Origin: Gammaproteobacteria bacterium
GTDB taxonomy: Bacteria; Pseudomonadota; Gammaproteobacteria; Pseudomonadales; Azotimanducaceae
Length of the DNA stretch: 6,126 bases
Direction: 5' to 3'
Assembly (NCBI GenBank): GCA_018667205.1
Contig: JABIVN010000059.1
Coordinates: forward strand, 1 to 6,126
Below are positions 1 through 5,893 of the stretch, one piece after another (the first letter of the stretch is position 1; each line of letters opens with the position of its first letter). The notes under the pieces are model-generated. The model made no database searches, had not been told where the DNA came from, and saw nothing but the letters and a program-made list of their open reading frames with translations. A program made the position numbers and the translations under genes.

Positions 1-865
1 CTTTTATTCGGAAGAAGTCCTTGAGGTGACAACCGCCACGCTCAGATTGGCGGGATCAAGCGAAACCCACCTGGAGAATATTCAGGTGGGGCGGCAGGGT
101 TACCTCCAGACTTCGCCTGAATATGCAATGAAGTGTCTTCTAGCCGAGCATCGCCGCAGCATTTTCCAAATTTGTCCAGCGTATCGGGGCGGAGAAATCG
201 GTCGACGCCATCGTGTGGAATTCCAAATGCTGGAATGGTATCGATGCGGTCACACCCTGCATGAGTTGATGGATGACCTTCAGGCTATGCTGAGACATGT
301 CAGTCATCAAATGGGGAATTACGGGATTCAACCCATTAGTCACGCTGTTGATCGCTATTCATACCGTCAGTTGTTCGAAAAATATCTCAAGGTAAATCCG
401 CACTTGGTAGCGGTTGAGGGGCTTGCAGGGCTTGTCGCTCCCGGAGTCACCGCCCACCTAGATGAGCACTCTACGCTGGGTGACCATCTTGACGCGGTGT
501 TTTCGGATGCTATTGAACCACAGCTATTGGCGCCGACGATCGTTTATGACTTCCCGGCTTGTCAGGCTGCGCTTGCGGAAACAAAAAGAACCGCGGTGGG
601 TGATCTGGTTAGCGATCGTTTTGAGCTCTATGTGGGTGGCGTTGAAATCGCTAATGCCTATCAGGAGCTGTGTGATGGACAAGAGCTAATCCGACGATTT
701 GCAGTGAATAATCAACAACGGCAAGCTACGGGCAAGCCGATAATCGCCGATGATATGGAATTGCTCGCCGTCATTGATGACCTTCCAAGATGCGCAGGTG
801 TTGCGCTGGGCATTGATCGGTTAACGATGGCGTTAAGAGGCCTTGAAGATATCGCTGGTGTTTAG
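1..865 (+). CDS. epmA: EF-P--(R)-beta-lysine ligase EpmA (PoxA/GenX/YjeA), 5' end cut by window edge
   Basis: EpmA is a class II lysyl-tRNA-synthetase paralogue without an anticodon-binding domain. It activates (R)-beta-lysine with ATP and attaches it to a conserved lysine of elongation factor P. The reading frame is open to the left edge (codons start at base 2). The residues before the GTG at 26 read FYSEEVLEV, which matches the family's FFxxRGVLEVETP segment, so that GTG is an internal valine and the true start lies outside the window. Visible family motifs are TSPEY (110-124), motif 2 with R at 185 and EFQMLEWYR from 218, the ATP/substrate segment EIANAYQEL (644-670), and motif 3 GVALGIDRL (797-823). 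Oddities are MKCLL for the usual MKRLL, CPAYR for CR-x-FR, HRVEF (209-223) for HNPEF, and a C-terminus about 8 residues short. The family call is secure, but full activity is less certain. It converges on psd. Confidence 0.93.
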   Translation, partial: FYSEEVLEVTTATLRLAGSSETHLENIQVGRQGYLQTSPEYAMKCLLAEHRRSIFQICPAYRGGEIGRRHRVEFQMLEWYRCGHTLHELMDDLQAMLRHVSHQMGNYGIQPISHAVDRYSYRQLFEKYLKVNPHLVAVEGLAGLVAPGVTAHLDEHSTLGDHLDAVFSDAIEPQLLAPTIVYDFPACQAALAETKRTAVGDLVSDRFELYVGGVEIANAYQELCDGQELIRRFAVNNQQRQATGKPIIADDMELLAVIDDLPRCAGVALGIDRLTMALRGLEDIAGV

Positions 866-877
866 TGGCTGACTAAA
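861..877. repeat. Inverted repeat spanning both stop codons of epmA and psd
   Basis: A perfect 6-bp inverted repeat, TTTAGT (861-866) and ACTAAA (872-877), encloses a 5-base loop GGCTG. The left arm contains the epmA stop (TAG, 863-865) and the right arm contains the psd stop (CTA on +, 873-875). A run of six A follows on the + strand (875-880), so psd transcripts carry a U run before the hairpin rather than after it. The stem is short and AT-rich, so it does not qualify as a standard intrinsic terminator. It could be a weak bidirectional element or simply chance at a tight convergent junction. Confidence 0.35.
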
Positions 878-1667
878 AAACGATCGATTGGCCATATTTT
901 ACCTGTTCGCCTTCCTTGACAGAAAAAGCCATTCGTTCCTTAAAGATTAAAATGACGGTGGAACCCATTTCAAACTGACCAAGTTCATCACCCTGGTCGA
1001 AGCTGCGTTTCATTTCGGTGGTGATCTGTAACCTTGGTTTGTAGGCCCGGTCAAGCCAAGCCGGCTTGATACCCGCTACCAGCATGGCGCCGACCAGCAC
1101 GGCAACCGCGGGGCCAGCGTCGGTTCGGAACCTGCAGACTAACCGCTCATTTCTCGCGAAAAGATGGGGTAAGTGCAACGCTGTTGATTGGTTGACTGAA
1201 AAAAGGTCTCCGGGAACATAGGTCGCATGATGAAGTTCACCTGTCCATGGCGCATGCACCCGGTGGTAGTTGTGAGGGGCAAGGTAGATGGTGATGAAGG
1301 AGCCGGCTGAAAAATCATCAATGTCGTTACTGGCGATGAGCTTTGCCAGTGAATAAGAATGATTCTTTGACTGGATGAGGGTATCACCATCAATATTGCC
1401 CAGTGCTGCCACGGTCCCGTCAGCGGGGCTGCTGACGGTGCCCCCGATAGCTCGACTTTCGGGCTTAAGGGATCGCGTGAAAAAGTCGTTGAAGGATCGG
1501 TAATCTGATGTTCTCTCTCTCTGTGCTTCACCCAGATCAATCTTGTAGAGCATACAAAAAATGTTAATGAATAAACCTTTAATCAAAGGCAGCTCGCTTT
1601 TGGCAACATATCCTACGAGCCTGCTAAGGAAATGTTTGGGAATGATTCGTTGAAAGAAAGCGAACAT
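873..1667 (-). CDS. psd: Phosphatidylserine decarboxylase proenzyme
   Basis: Psd is a membrane-associated pyruvoyl enzyme that decarboxylates phosphatidylserine to phosphatidylethanolamine, the last step of PE synthesis. The 264-residue proenzyme shows the type I bacterial pattern: SFNDFFTR (58-65), PADGT with the catalytic Asp83, PHNYHRVH with His135 and His138, VPGDLFSVN (151-159), LFARNERL (169-176) and the self-cleavage site MGST (234-237). By family knowledge, cleavage occurs between Gly235 and Ser236, giving a beta chain of about 235 residues and an alpha chain of about 29 residues with an N-terminal pyruvoyl group from Ser236. The cleavage motif is normally LGST, so Met234 is a mild variant. 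The protein lacks the long charged tail of E. coli Psd. It starts 4 bp after the rhdA stop with no clear Shine-Dalgarno, which suggests cotranscription and translational coupling. It converges on epmA. Confidence 0.97.
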   Translation of the reverse strand: MFAFFQRIIPKHFLSRLVGYVAKSELPLIKGLFINIFCMLYKIDLGEAQRERTSDYRSFNDFFTRSLKPESRAIGGTVSSPADGTVAALGNIDGDTLIQSKNHSYSLAKLIASNDIDDFSAGSFITIYLAPHNYHRVHAPWTGELHHATYVPGDLFSVNQSTALHLPHLFARNERLVCRFRTDAGPAVAVLVGAMLVAGIKPAWLDRAYKPRLQITTEMKRSFDQGDELGQFEMGSTVILIFKERMAFSVKEGEQVKYGQSIVF

Positions 1668-1671
1668 AACG

Positions 1672-2490
1672 TCAGGCTGCCGGGTTGTCTATTGGTGTAT
1701 CTGAATCGTTTCCCCATTCTGCCCAGGATCCATGATAGGCCTTAATGTTGAGACCAAGAATCTTGCCGACCAGATAGGTGAGTCCGGACCGATGATGTGT
1801 CTGGCAATGGGTAATAATTTTACTCGAGGACTTGAATCCCTTTGCGCTCACTAAACTGCCGATGTCTTGGCGAAGCCTTAGCCCGTTTTGCCGGTCCATC
1901 AGTTCCATCCAGTCAAGATTAATCGACCCTGGAATGTGTCCACCGCGTGCAGCAAAGACTTTTTCGCCCATGTACTCCTCCGGTGACCTGGCATCCCAGA
2001 TTTGCGTATTCGCCTCGCTAAGCGAGGTTAACACCTCTGTTTGTTCGGCGATAAACTCCGGGTGAATCGTCAGGGAGACGCTTGTTTCCTTGGTTTCCGT
2101 TGCGCTTGCCGTTAACGGAAGCTGATCTTCTGCCCACGCAATGAGTCCGCCATTCAGGTATGAGCTTTTTTGATGTCCAACAACATCCAGGGTCCAGATA
2201 AAACGGCCTGCCCAACCGCCGCCTTCGTCATCGTAGGCGACAATGTGTTTTCCGGGCTCATAACCGATACGCGAGAATAATCTTTCCAACCTGTCGACGG
2301 ATGGCAGTTTGCCAACAGCAGGCGGTGTGCCAGAGATCAGCTCGGCCGGCGAAATGTGGACTGCACCAGGGATATGGTGGCGCAGGTAGTTTTCATCTCG
2401 GCAGAGGTCAACGACCAGGTACTCGGTGCCTTTAGGTTCGTCGGCAAGTAACTTGGCAAGCGCGGTTGGTTCAATCACCAGCGGTTTCAT
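1672..2490 (-). CDS. rhdA: Two-domain rhodanese (thiosulfate sulfurtransferase), RhdA type
   Basis: This 272-residue tandem rhodanese is predicted to move sulfane sulfur from thiosulfate or a related donor to a thiophilic acceptor through a cysteine persulfide. The N-terminal domain (about 1-125) contains DENYLRHHIPGAVHI and has Asp87 (AYDDEGGGWAGR) where an active domain has cysteine, so it is the catalytically silent half. The C-terminal domain (about 142-272) contains IWDARSPEEY (164-173), GHIPGSINLDW (184-194) and the active loop CQTHHR with Cys229. That loop, the following SGLTYLVGK and the GSWAEWGN segment are hallmarks of Azotobacter vinelandii RhdA, which is of similar length. The physiological acceptor cannot be read from the sequence. 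No signal peptide is visible, so it is probably cytoplasmic. It lies 4 bp upstream of psd in the same direction, a pairing also known from Pseudomonas, and diverges from orn. Confidence 0.93.
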   Translation of the reverse strand: MKPLVIEPTALAKLLADEPKGTEYLVVDLCRDENYLRHHIPGAVHISPAELISGTPPAVGKLPSVDRLERLFSRIGYEPGKHIVAYDDEGGGWAGRFIWTLDVVGHQKSSYLNGGLIAWAEDQLPLTASATETKETSVSLTIHPEFIAEQTEVLTSLSEANTQIWDARSPEEYMGEKVFAARGGHIPGSINLDWMELMDRQNGLRLRQDIGSLVSAKGFKSSSKIITHCQTHHRSGLTYLVGKILGLNIKAYHGSWAEWGNDSDTPIDNPAA

Positions 2491-2617
2491 GGGATGTCTC
2501 GATTTTGGCAGCGCCCTATTCTACACTGACTTATAAATCTTCTTGGAGAAGAAAGGCGCTTTTCGGTTAATATCTGTCTTTTAGCTGTTCTAGCTAAGAC
2601 TCTTTTCGGAAAAAAAC
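2491..2617. promoter_or_regulatory. Divergent rhdA-orn intergenic region, probable promoters for both
   Basis: This 127-bp spacer holds no gene and must carry the start signals for rhdA-psd (leftward) and orn (rightward), because both genes read outwards. Leftward, TAGAAT (the reverse complement of 2518-2523, five of six matches to TATAAT) is a candidate -10 box about 28 bases before the rhdA ATG, without a convincing -35. Rightward, TATAAA (2532-2537) and TAATAT (2568-2573) are possible -10 boxes, again without a well-spaced -35. The orn ribosome-binding site is weak: a GGA at 2608-2610 is followed by an A-rich run up to the ATG. The existence of promoters is inferred from gene orientation; the individual boxes are tentative. 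Confidence 0.45.
2581..2597 (+). repeat. Small inverted repeat in the orn leader
   Basis: TTAGCT (2581-2586) and AGCTAA (2592-2597) form a perfect 6-bp inverted repeat around the loop GTTCT, 20 bases before the orn ATG. As RNA the stem can extend by a U-G and a U-A pair. It could be a transcription-factor half-site pair or a short leader hairpin. It is not followed directly by a U tract and sits upstream of a gene, so it is not a good terminator for anything. A chance occurrence is possible. Confidence 0.3.
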
Positions 2618-3169
2618 ATGACGAATAGCACGAACCAGAACCTGGTGTGGATGGATCTGGAGATGACTGGCCTGGATCCGGAAGCGGAACGCATACTGGA
2701 ACTCGCCACGCTGGTCACAGACTCAGATCTCAATCTTATTGCACAAGGGCCTGTGATTTATGTTCGGCAAAGTGAAGACCTCATTGCCCGAATGGACGAG
2801 TGGAACACCAAACATCACAATGAATCGGGGTTGATTGATCTTGTTCGCGAGGAAGGGATCAGTGAGCGTGAGGCCGAGCGCACAACGCTTGCGTTCCTGG
2901 CGGAACATACCACTGCGGGGGTATCGCCCTTGTGCGGAAACAGCATCGGCCAGGATCGGAGATTCCTGGTGAAGTACATGCCCGAGCTAGAGAGCTTCAT
3001 GCATTATCGTAATCTGGACGTCAGTTCAGTGAAGGAGTTGGCGCTGCGATGGCGACCTGATATCGCCGCAAGTTATCAAAAAAAAGGCGCCCACCGAGCG
3101 CTGGATGACATCGTCGAATCGATTGAAGAGCTAAAGCATTACCGGGCGCACTTCTTCAAGATGAGCTGA
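2618..3169 (+). CDS. orn: Oligoribonuclease (3'-5' exoribonuclease)
   Basis: Orn degrades very short RNAs, dinucleotides above all, to mononucleotides. It completes RNA decay and in many bacteria also clears pGpG from cyclic-di-GMP breakdown. The 183-residue protein has full family length and the intact DEDDh exonuclease set: Asp13 and Glu15 in [12 protein letters not shown], Asp113 in [12 protein letters not shown], and His159 with Asp164 in AHRALDDI. The family signatures ELATLVTD and [19 protein letters not shown] are also present. The ATG is preceded by a weak GGA-containing site and the N-terminus aligns with the E. coli protein without excess. In many gammaproteobacteria rsgA lies just upstream on the opposite strand; here rhdA occupies that place. 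The last 14 bp overlap the 3' end of queG on the opposite strand. Confidence 0.98.
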   Translation: MTNSTNQNLVWMDLEMTGLDPEAERILELATLVTDSDLNLIAQGPVIYVRQSEDLIARMDEWNTKHHNESGLIDLVREEGISEREAERTTLAFLAEHTTAGVSPLCGNSIGQDRRFLVKYMPELESFMHYRNLDVSSVKELALRWRPDIAASYQKKGAHRALDDIVESIEELKHYRAHFFKMS

Positions 3170-4283
3170 TGATTGGCTGATGCTGTTCAATGGCCCATTC
3201 AATGTGATGATCAACCAGTGCTGAGTATCCTTTCCGGTTGTTCAGCGCTGCCACGACATCCCGCCTGGCCACCCCGCCTGCAGTAACGCTTGCTTTAAAA
3301 TCAATGTTTCCTAACCCTACCGCAAGGTTTCGAAGCCAGCCTTCATAACCCGTGCGGCGTATGGCTGAGCCTTCCGTATTCTTTAGAAACGCCGCCTCAC
3401 TCCAGCTAAAGAGATCAAGAAGGTCGACATTATCAAGCCCGTGTCTCGGTTCGAAGTCTGGCTCCGAGGTCTGCTTGGCGTATCGGTTCCAGGGACACGC
3501 CAGTTGGCAATCATCGCAACCAAAGACTTTATTGCCCATTGGCTTTCGAAGCTCCAGGGGTATGGCGCCCCTGTTCTCAATTGTTAGGTAAGAAATGCAT
3601 CTTCTGGCGTCCAGCGTGTAGGGCGCGACAATTGCTTTTGTGGGGCAGATATCAATACAGGCGGTACATGAACCGCAGCGGTTGGTTTGCGGACCGGGGC
3701 TTTGGGTAAGCGGGAGGTTGGTGAGGATTTCGCCCAGGAAAAACCAGGACCCTGCCTTCTCGTTGATCAGCAAAGTGTGTTTTCCGATCCACCCCAGCCC
3801 TGACTTCTCTGCAAGTGCCTTCTCAAGGATGGGTGCGCTGTCGGTAAAAACACGTGAATCGAAGTCATGAAACCCCTGATTCTCGCAGTACTCACTGATT
3901 TTTTTGACTAATCGTTTTAGTTTGTTGCGGATTACTTTGTGGTAATCCCTGCCCAGCGCATACCTGGAGATGTATGCCTTGTCTCCCTGCGCCAGAATTT
4001 CTTCAGGTGCTGGCTGCTTTTGCAGGTAATCGAGCCTAACGGTAATGATTGAATGCGTACCCGGGTGCAGCAGTTCGGGTTGCCAGCGCATGCTCCCGTG
4101 CCGTGCCATGTATTCCATCTCGCCGTGGTATTCATCAGCTAGCCAGGTCTTTAGCCGGCCTCCGTGGTCTTCAAGGTCGATATCTGCAATGCCGACGCCA
4201 GAGAAGCCGAGTTCTCGTCCCCAATCGGGTAGCAGGTCTTTGAGCGCCTCCCAGTCAACTTTGTGGTGATGATTCAGGGTCAT
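3156..4283 (-). CDS. queG: Epoxyqueuosine reductase QueG
   Basis: QueG carries out the last step of queuosine synthesis in tRNA, reducing epoxyqueuosine to queuosine at the wobble position of GUN anticodons (Tyr, His, Asn, Asp). It is a cytoplasmic enzyme using a cobalamin and two [4Fe-4S] clusters. The 375-residue protein has ordinary length. It shows [12 protein letters not shown] (52-63), [14 protein letters not shown] (104-117, cobalamin-binding region), FTDSAP with the likely catalytic Asp148, and [14 protein letters not shown]. The ferredoxin-like pattern CxxCxxCxxxCP has Cys203, 206, 209 and 213; the second set is Cys229, Cys256, Cys259 and Cys263. A C-terminal HEAT-like region follows, with [17 protein letters not shown]. 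All eight cluster cysteines are present. The start at 4283 is the first Met before [21 protein letters not shown], but no good Shine-Dalgarno precedes it. It diverges from nnr and overlaps the orn tail. Confidence 0.97.
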   Translation of the reverse strand: MTLNHHHKVDWEALKDLLPDWGRELGFSGVGIADIDLEDHGGRLKTWLADEYHGEMEYMARHGSMRWQPELLHPGTHSIITVRLDYLQKQPAPEEILAQGDKAYISRYALGRDYHKVIRNKLKRLVKKISEYCENQGFHDFDSRVFTDSAPILEKALAEKSGLGWIGKHTLLINEKAGSWFFLGEILTNLPLTQSPGPQTNRCGSCTACIDICPTKAIVAPYTLDARRCISYLTIENRGAIPLELRKPMGNKVFGCDDCQLACPWNRYAKQTSEPDFEPRHGLDNVDLLDLFSWSEAAFLKNTEGSAIRRTGYEGWLRNLAVGLGNIDFKASVTAGGVARRDVVAALNNRKGYSALVDHHIEWAIEQHQPIISSS

Positions 4284-4318
4284 TTTGAGGAATCTCTGGG
4301 CTATTCGCAGATACAGGC

Positions 4319-4329
4319 GGACATTGTCC
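4319..4329. promoter_or_regulatory. Palindrome abutting the nnr -10 box (possible operator)
   Basis: GGACA (4319-4323) and TGTCC (4325-4329) form a perfect 5-bp inverted repeat around a single T, and the right arm ends at the base before TATAAT. In the 62-bp spacer between queG and nnr it lies where a regulator could block both genes, inside the core-promoter spacer of nnr. I do not recognise it as the site of a particular regulator. An 11-base palindrome can occur by chance. Confidence 0.3.
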
Positions 4330-4335
4330 TATAAT
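4330..4335 (+). promoter_or_regulatory. Consensus -10 box for nnr-tsaE
   Basis: TATAAT matches the sigma-70 -10 consensus at all six bases. A well-placed -35 is not visible; TTCGCA (4304-4309) has four of six matches but a 20-base spacer. With usual geometry transcription would begin near 4342, only about 4 bases before the nnr ATG at 4346. The mRNA would then be nearly leaderless and would lack the AGGG at 4337-4340 that could act as a ribosome-binding site. Its reverse complement also offers TATAGG as a weak -10 for queG. Confidence 0.45.
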
Positions 4336-4345
4336 CAGGGTTTGA

Positions 4346-5884
4346 ATGTTGGTGAACAATACCGTGACTTCAATCTATCTCGCGCAACAGGTTCGTGAAC
4401 TCGATCGGATGACGATCGAACAAGAGGGCGTTTCAGGCATTAAATTGATGCGTAGCGCAGCCCAAGCTTGTGTTGATGTACTGCTGGAACAGTCACCCTC
4501 CCCTGGGAAAGTCAGTGTTTTGTGTGGTTCGGGTAATAATGCCGGGGATGGTTTCATCATCGCCGGGTTGCTCGCGAACAAGGGAATAGAGGTGACCGTC
4601 GGTTTGGTTGGTAAACGTCCCCCCGCGGAAACGGACGCGAGCAAGGCATACGAATACTGCAGCGATGCTGGCGTCGAAATACTAACCGCTGAAGATTCGC
4701 TACAACATTCACTATTCGTCGTAGATGCGTTACTGGGCACTGGATTAACGGGTCCTGTGAGACCTGGGTATCATCGGGTCATTTCAGCAGTTAACTTGCA
4801 GAAATGTACTGTGCTTTCGGTAGATCTTCCTTCCGGCTTGTGCGCCGATACGGGCAACATTTTGGGTACATGCATTAAGGCGGACATGACCGTCACTTTT
4901 ATTGGCCGAAAACTCGGCTTGCTGACGAATGATGGTCCAGAGATGGTGGGTAAACTTAATTTTGCGGACCTTTCGGTGCCGACTGCTGTCTTTGATGCAA
5001 TCGAACCCAGTGTGGGCATGTTGAGTTATGAGCAGCAAATTCGGAAACTGCCCGTCAGAAACAGGAATGGGCACAAAAATCACCACGGCCATGTGTTGGT
5101 TGTCGGCGGCGACCAGGGAATGGCAGGTGCTGCCGCCATGGCAGCCGAGGCCGCGATCTATTCCGGCGCCGGTCTTGTTTCTGTGGCAACACATCCATCG
5201 AGCGTCAGCTCACTGGTAGCAAGGCGACCGGAAATAATGGTCAAAGCGGTCACGACCACTGATGAACTGAAAGAAATGATGAGCCGGGCAACGGTTATTG
5301 TCGTGGGGCCCGGTCTCGGAATAGAGAGTCTCGGAATAGAGAGTCTCGGAATGGAGAGTCTTGGTAGTGACCGTAGTTGGGGCTCTCAATTGTTTAATAC
5401 TGTACTGCAGTCCGAGCTACCTATGGTGATTGATGCCGATGGGTTGAACCGATTGAGCCGCTTGCCAGAACGGTCTGCGAGAAGAGATAACTGGATTCTG
5501 ACTCCCCACCCAGGAGAGGCCCGTCGCCTTTTGGGCAAGAACGTTCAGGTGGATCGATTAGCCTCGGTGAAACAATTGCAGGAAAAGTACGGCGGTGTTT
5601 GCTTGCTCAAAGGTGTGGGCACGCTGATAGCCAGCGGCCCTGATGTATGCCTTTGTCCCTATGGTAATCCGGGTATGTCGGCTGCGGGCATGGGCGATGT
5701 GCTGTCCGGGGTTATTGGTGCTTTGGTTGCCCAAGGGCTGGATATTGATGATGCAACTTGCCTCGGCGCCGTTGTGCACTCGCTCGCCGCTGACAATATT
5801 ACGGCAAGGCAAGGTGAGCGAGGTTTGCTCGCGACCCAACTCTTGCCTGAAATAAGAAGCCTTCTTAATGGCATACGGGGCTAA
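4346..5884 (+). CDS. nnr: Bifunctional NAD(P)HX epimerase / ADP-dependent NAD(P)HX dehydratase
   Basis: Nnr repairs hydrated NADH and NADPH. The N-terminal YjeF domain epimerises R- and S-NAD(P)HX, and the C-terminal ribokinase-like domain dehydrates S-NAD(P)HX with ADP (ATP in eukaryotes). In the 512 residues, the epimerase half (about 1-225) shows CGSGNNAGDGF (60-70; the family usually has GNNGGDG), VVDALLGTGL with Asp127, and VDLPSGL (159-165). The dehydratase half (about 230-512) shows HKNHHGHVLVVGGDQG, GPGLG (321-325), VIDADGLN (361-368), ILTPHPGEA (384-392), LLKG and NPGMSAAGMGDVLSG with the likely catalytic Asp451. Three in-frame 5-residue repeats (IESLG, IESLG, MESLG; 326-340) follow GPGLG and look like an insertion. 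The ATG at 4346 has AGGG 5 bases upstream. TTG 4349 and GTG 4352 and 4364 are alternative starts that remove only a few residues. tsaE follows after 9 bp. Confidence 0.96.
   Translation: MLVNNTVTSIYLAQQVRELDRMTIEQEGVSGIKLMRSAAQACVDVLLEQSPSPGKVSVLCGSGNNAGDGFIIAGLLANKGIEVTVGLVGKRPPAETDASKAYEYCSDAGVEILTAEDSLQHSLFVVDALLGTGLTGPVRPGYHRVISAVNLQKCTVLSVDLPSGLCADTGNILGTCIKADMTVTFIGRKLGLLTNDGPEMVGKLNFADLSVPTAVFDAIEPSVGMLSYEQQIRKLPVRNRNGHKNHHGHVLVVGGDQGMAGAAAMAAEAAIYSGAGLVSVATHPSSVSSLVARRPEIMVKAVTTTDELKEMMSRATVIVVGPGLGIESLGIESLGMESLGSDRSWGSQLFNTVLQSELPMVIDADGLNRLSRLPERSARRDNWILTPHPGEARRLLGKNVQVDRLASVKQLQEKYGGVCLLKGVGTLIASGPDVCLCPYGNPGMSAAGMGDVLSGVIGALVAQGLDIDDATCLGAVVHSLAADNITARQGERGLLATQLLPEIRSLLNGIRG
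5313..5364 (+). repeat. 15-bp in-frame tandem repeat inside nnr
   Basis: The unit GTCTCGGAATAGAGA occurs in tandem about 3.5 times: identical copies at 5313-5327 and 5328-5342, a third at 5343-5357 with one change (ATA to ATG), and a partial copy GTCTTGG at 5358-5364. Each unit contains TCTC and GAGA, which can pair as a small hairpin. The period is a multiple of three, so the frame is kept and the protein gains IESLG-type repeats directly after the GPGLG motif of the dehydratase domain. Without the three repeats the text would read GPGLGSDRSWG, which fits the usual family length. This points to a local slippage expansion. Confidence 0.9.
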
Positions 5885-5893
5885 TGACACCAG

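Noticed and set aside
26..28. GTG as the epmA start codon
   Set aside because: The frame stays open to the left edge, and the upstream residues FYSEEVLE align with the EpmA family, so this GTG is an internal valine of a gene cut by the window edge.
861..880. Intrinsic terminator between epmA and psd
   Set aside because: The stem is only 6 AT-rich pairs and the T run lies on the wrong side of the stem for psd; on the epmA side it is followed by A, not U.
1139..1540. Open frame of 133 codons on the minus strand within psd
   Set aside because: It lies in another frame of a well-supported psd gene with all catalytic residues in place; its composition looks like frame-shifted coding sequence.
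2505..2537. TTGGCA with TATAAA as a sigma-70 promoter for orn
   Set aside because: Each box is close to consensus, but the spacer is 21 bp, too long for a normal promoter.
4375..5194. Long minus-strand open frames (121 and 136 codons) inside nnr
   Set aside because: They are antisense to the strongly supported nnr coding frame and have no recognisable domain.
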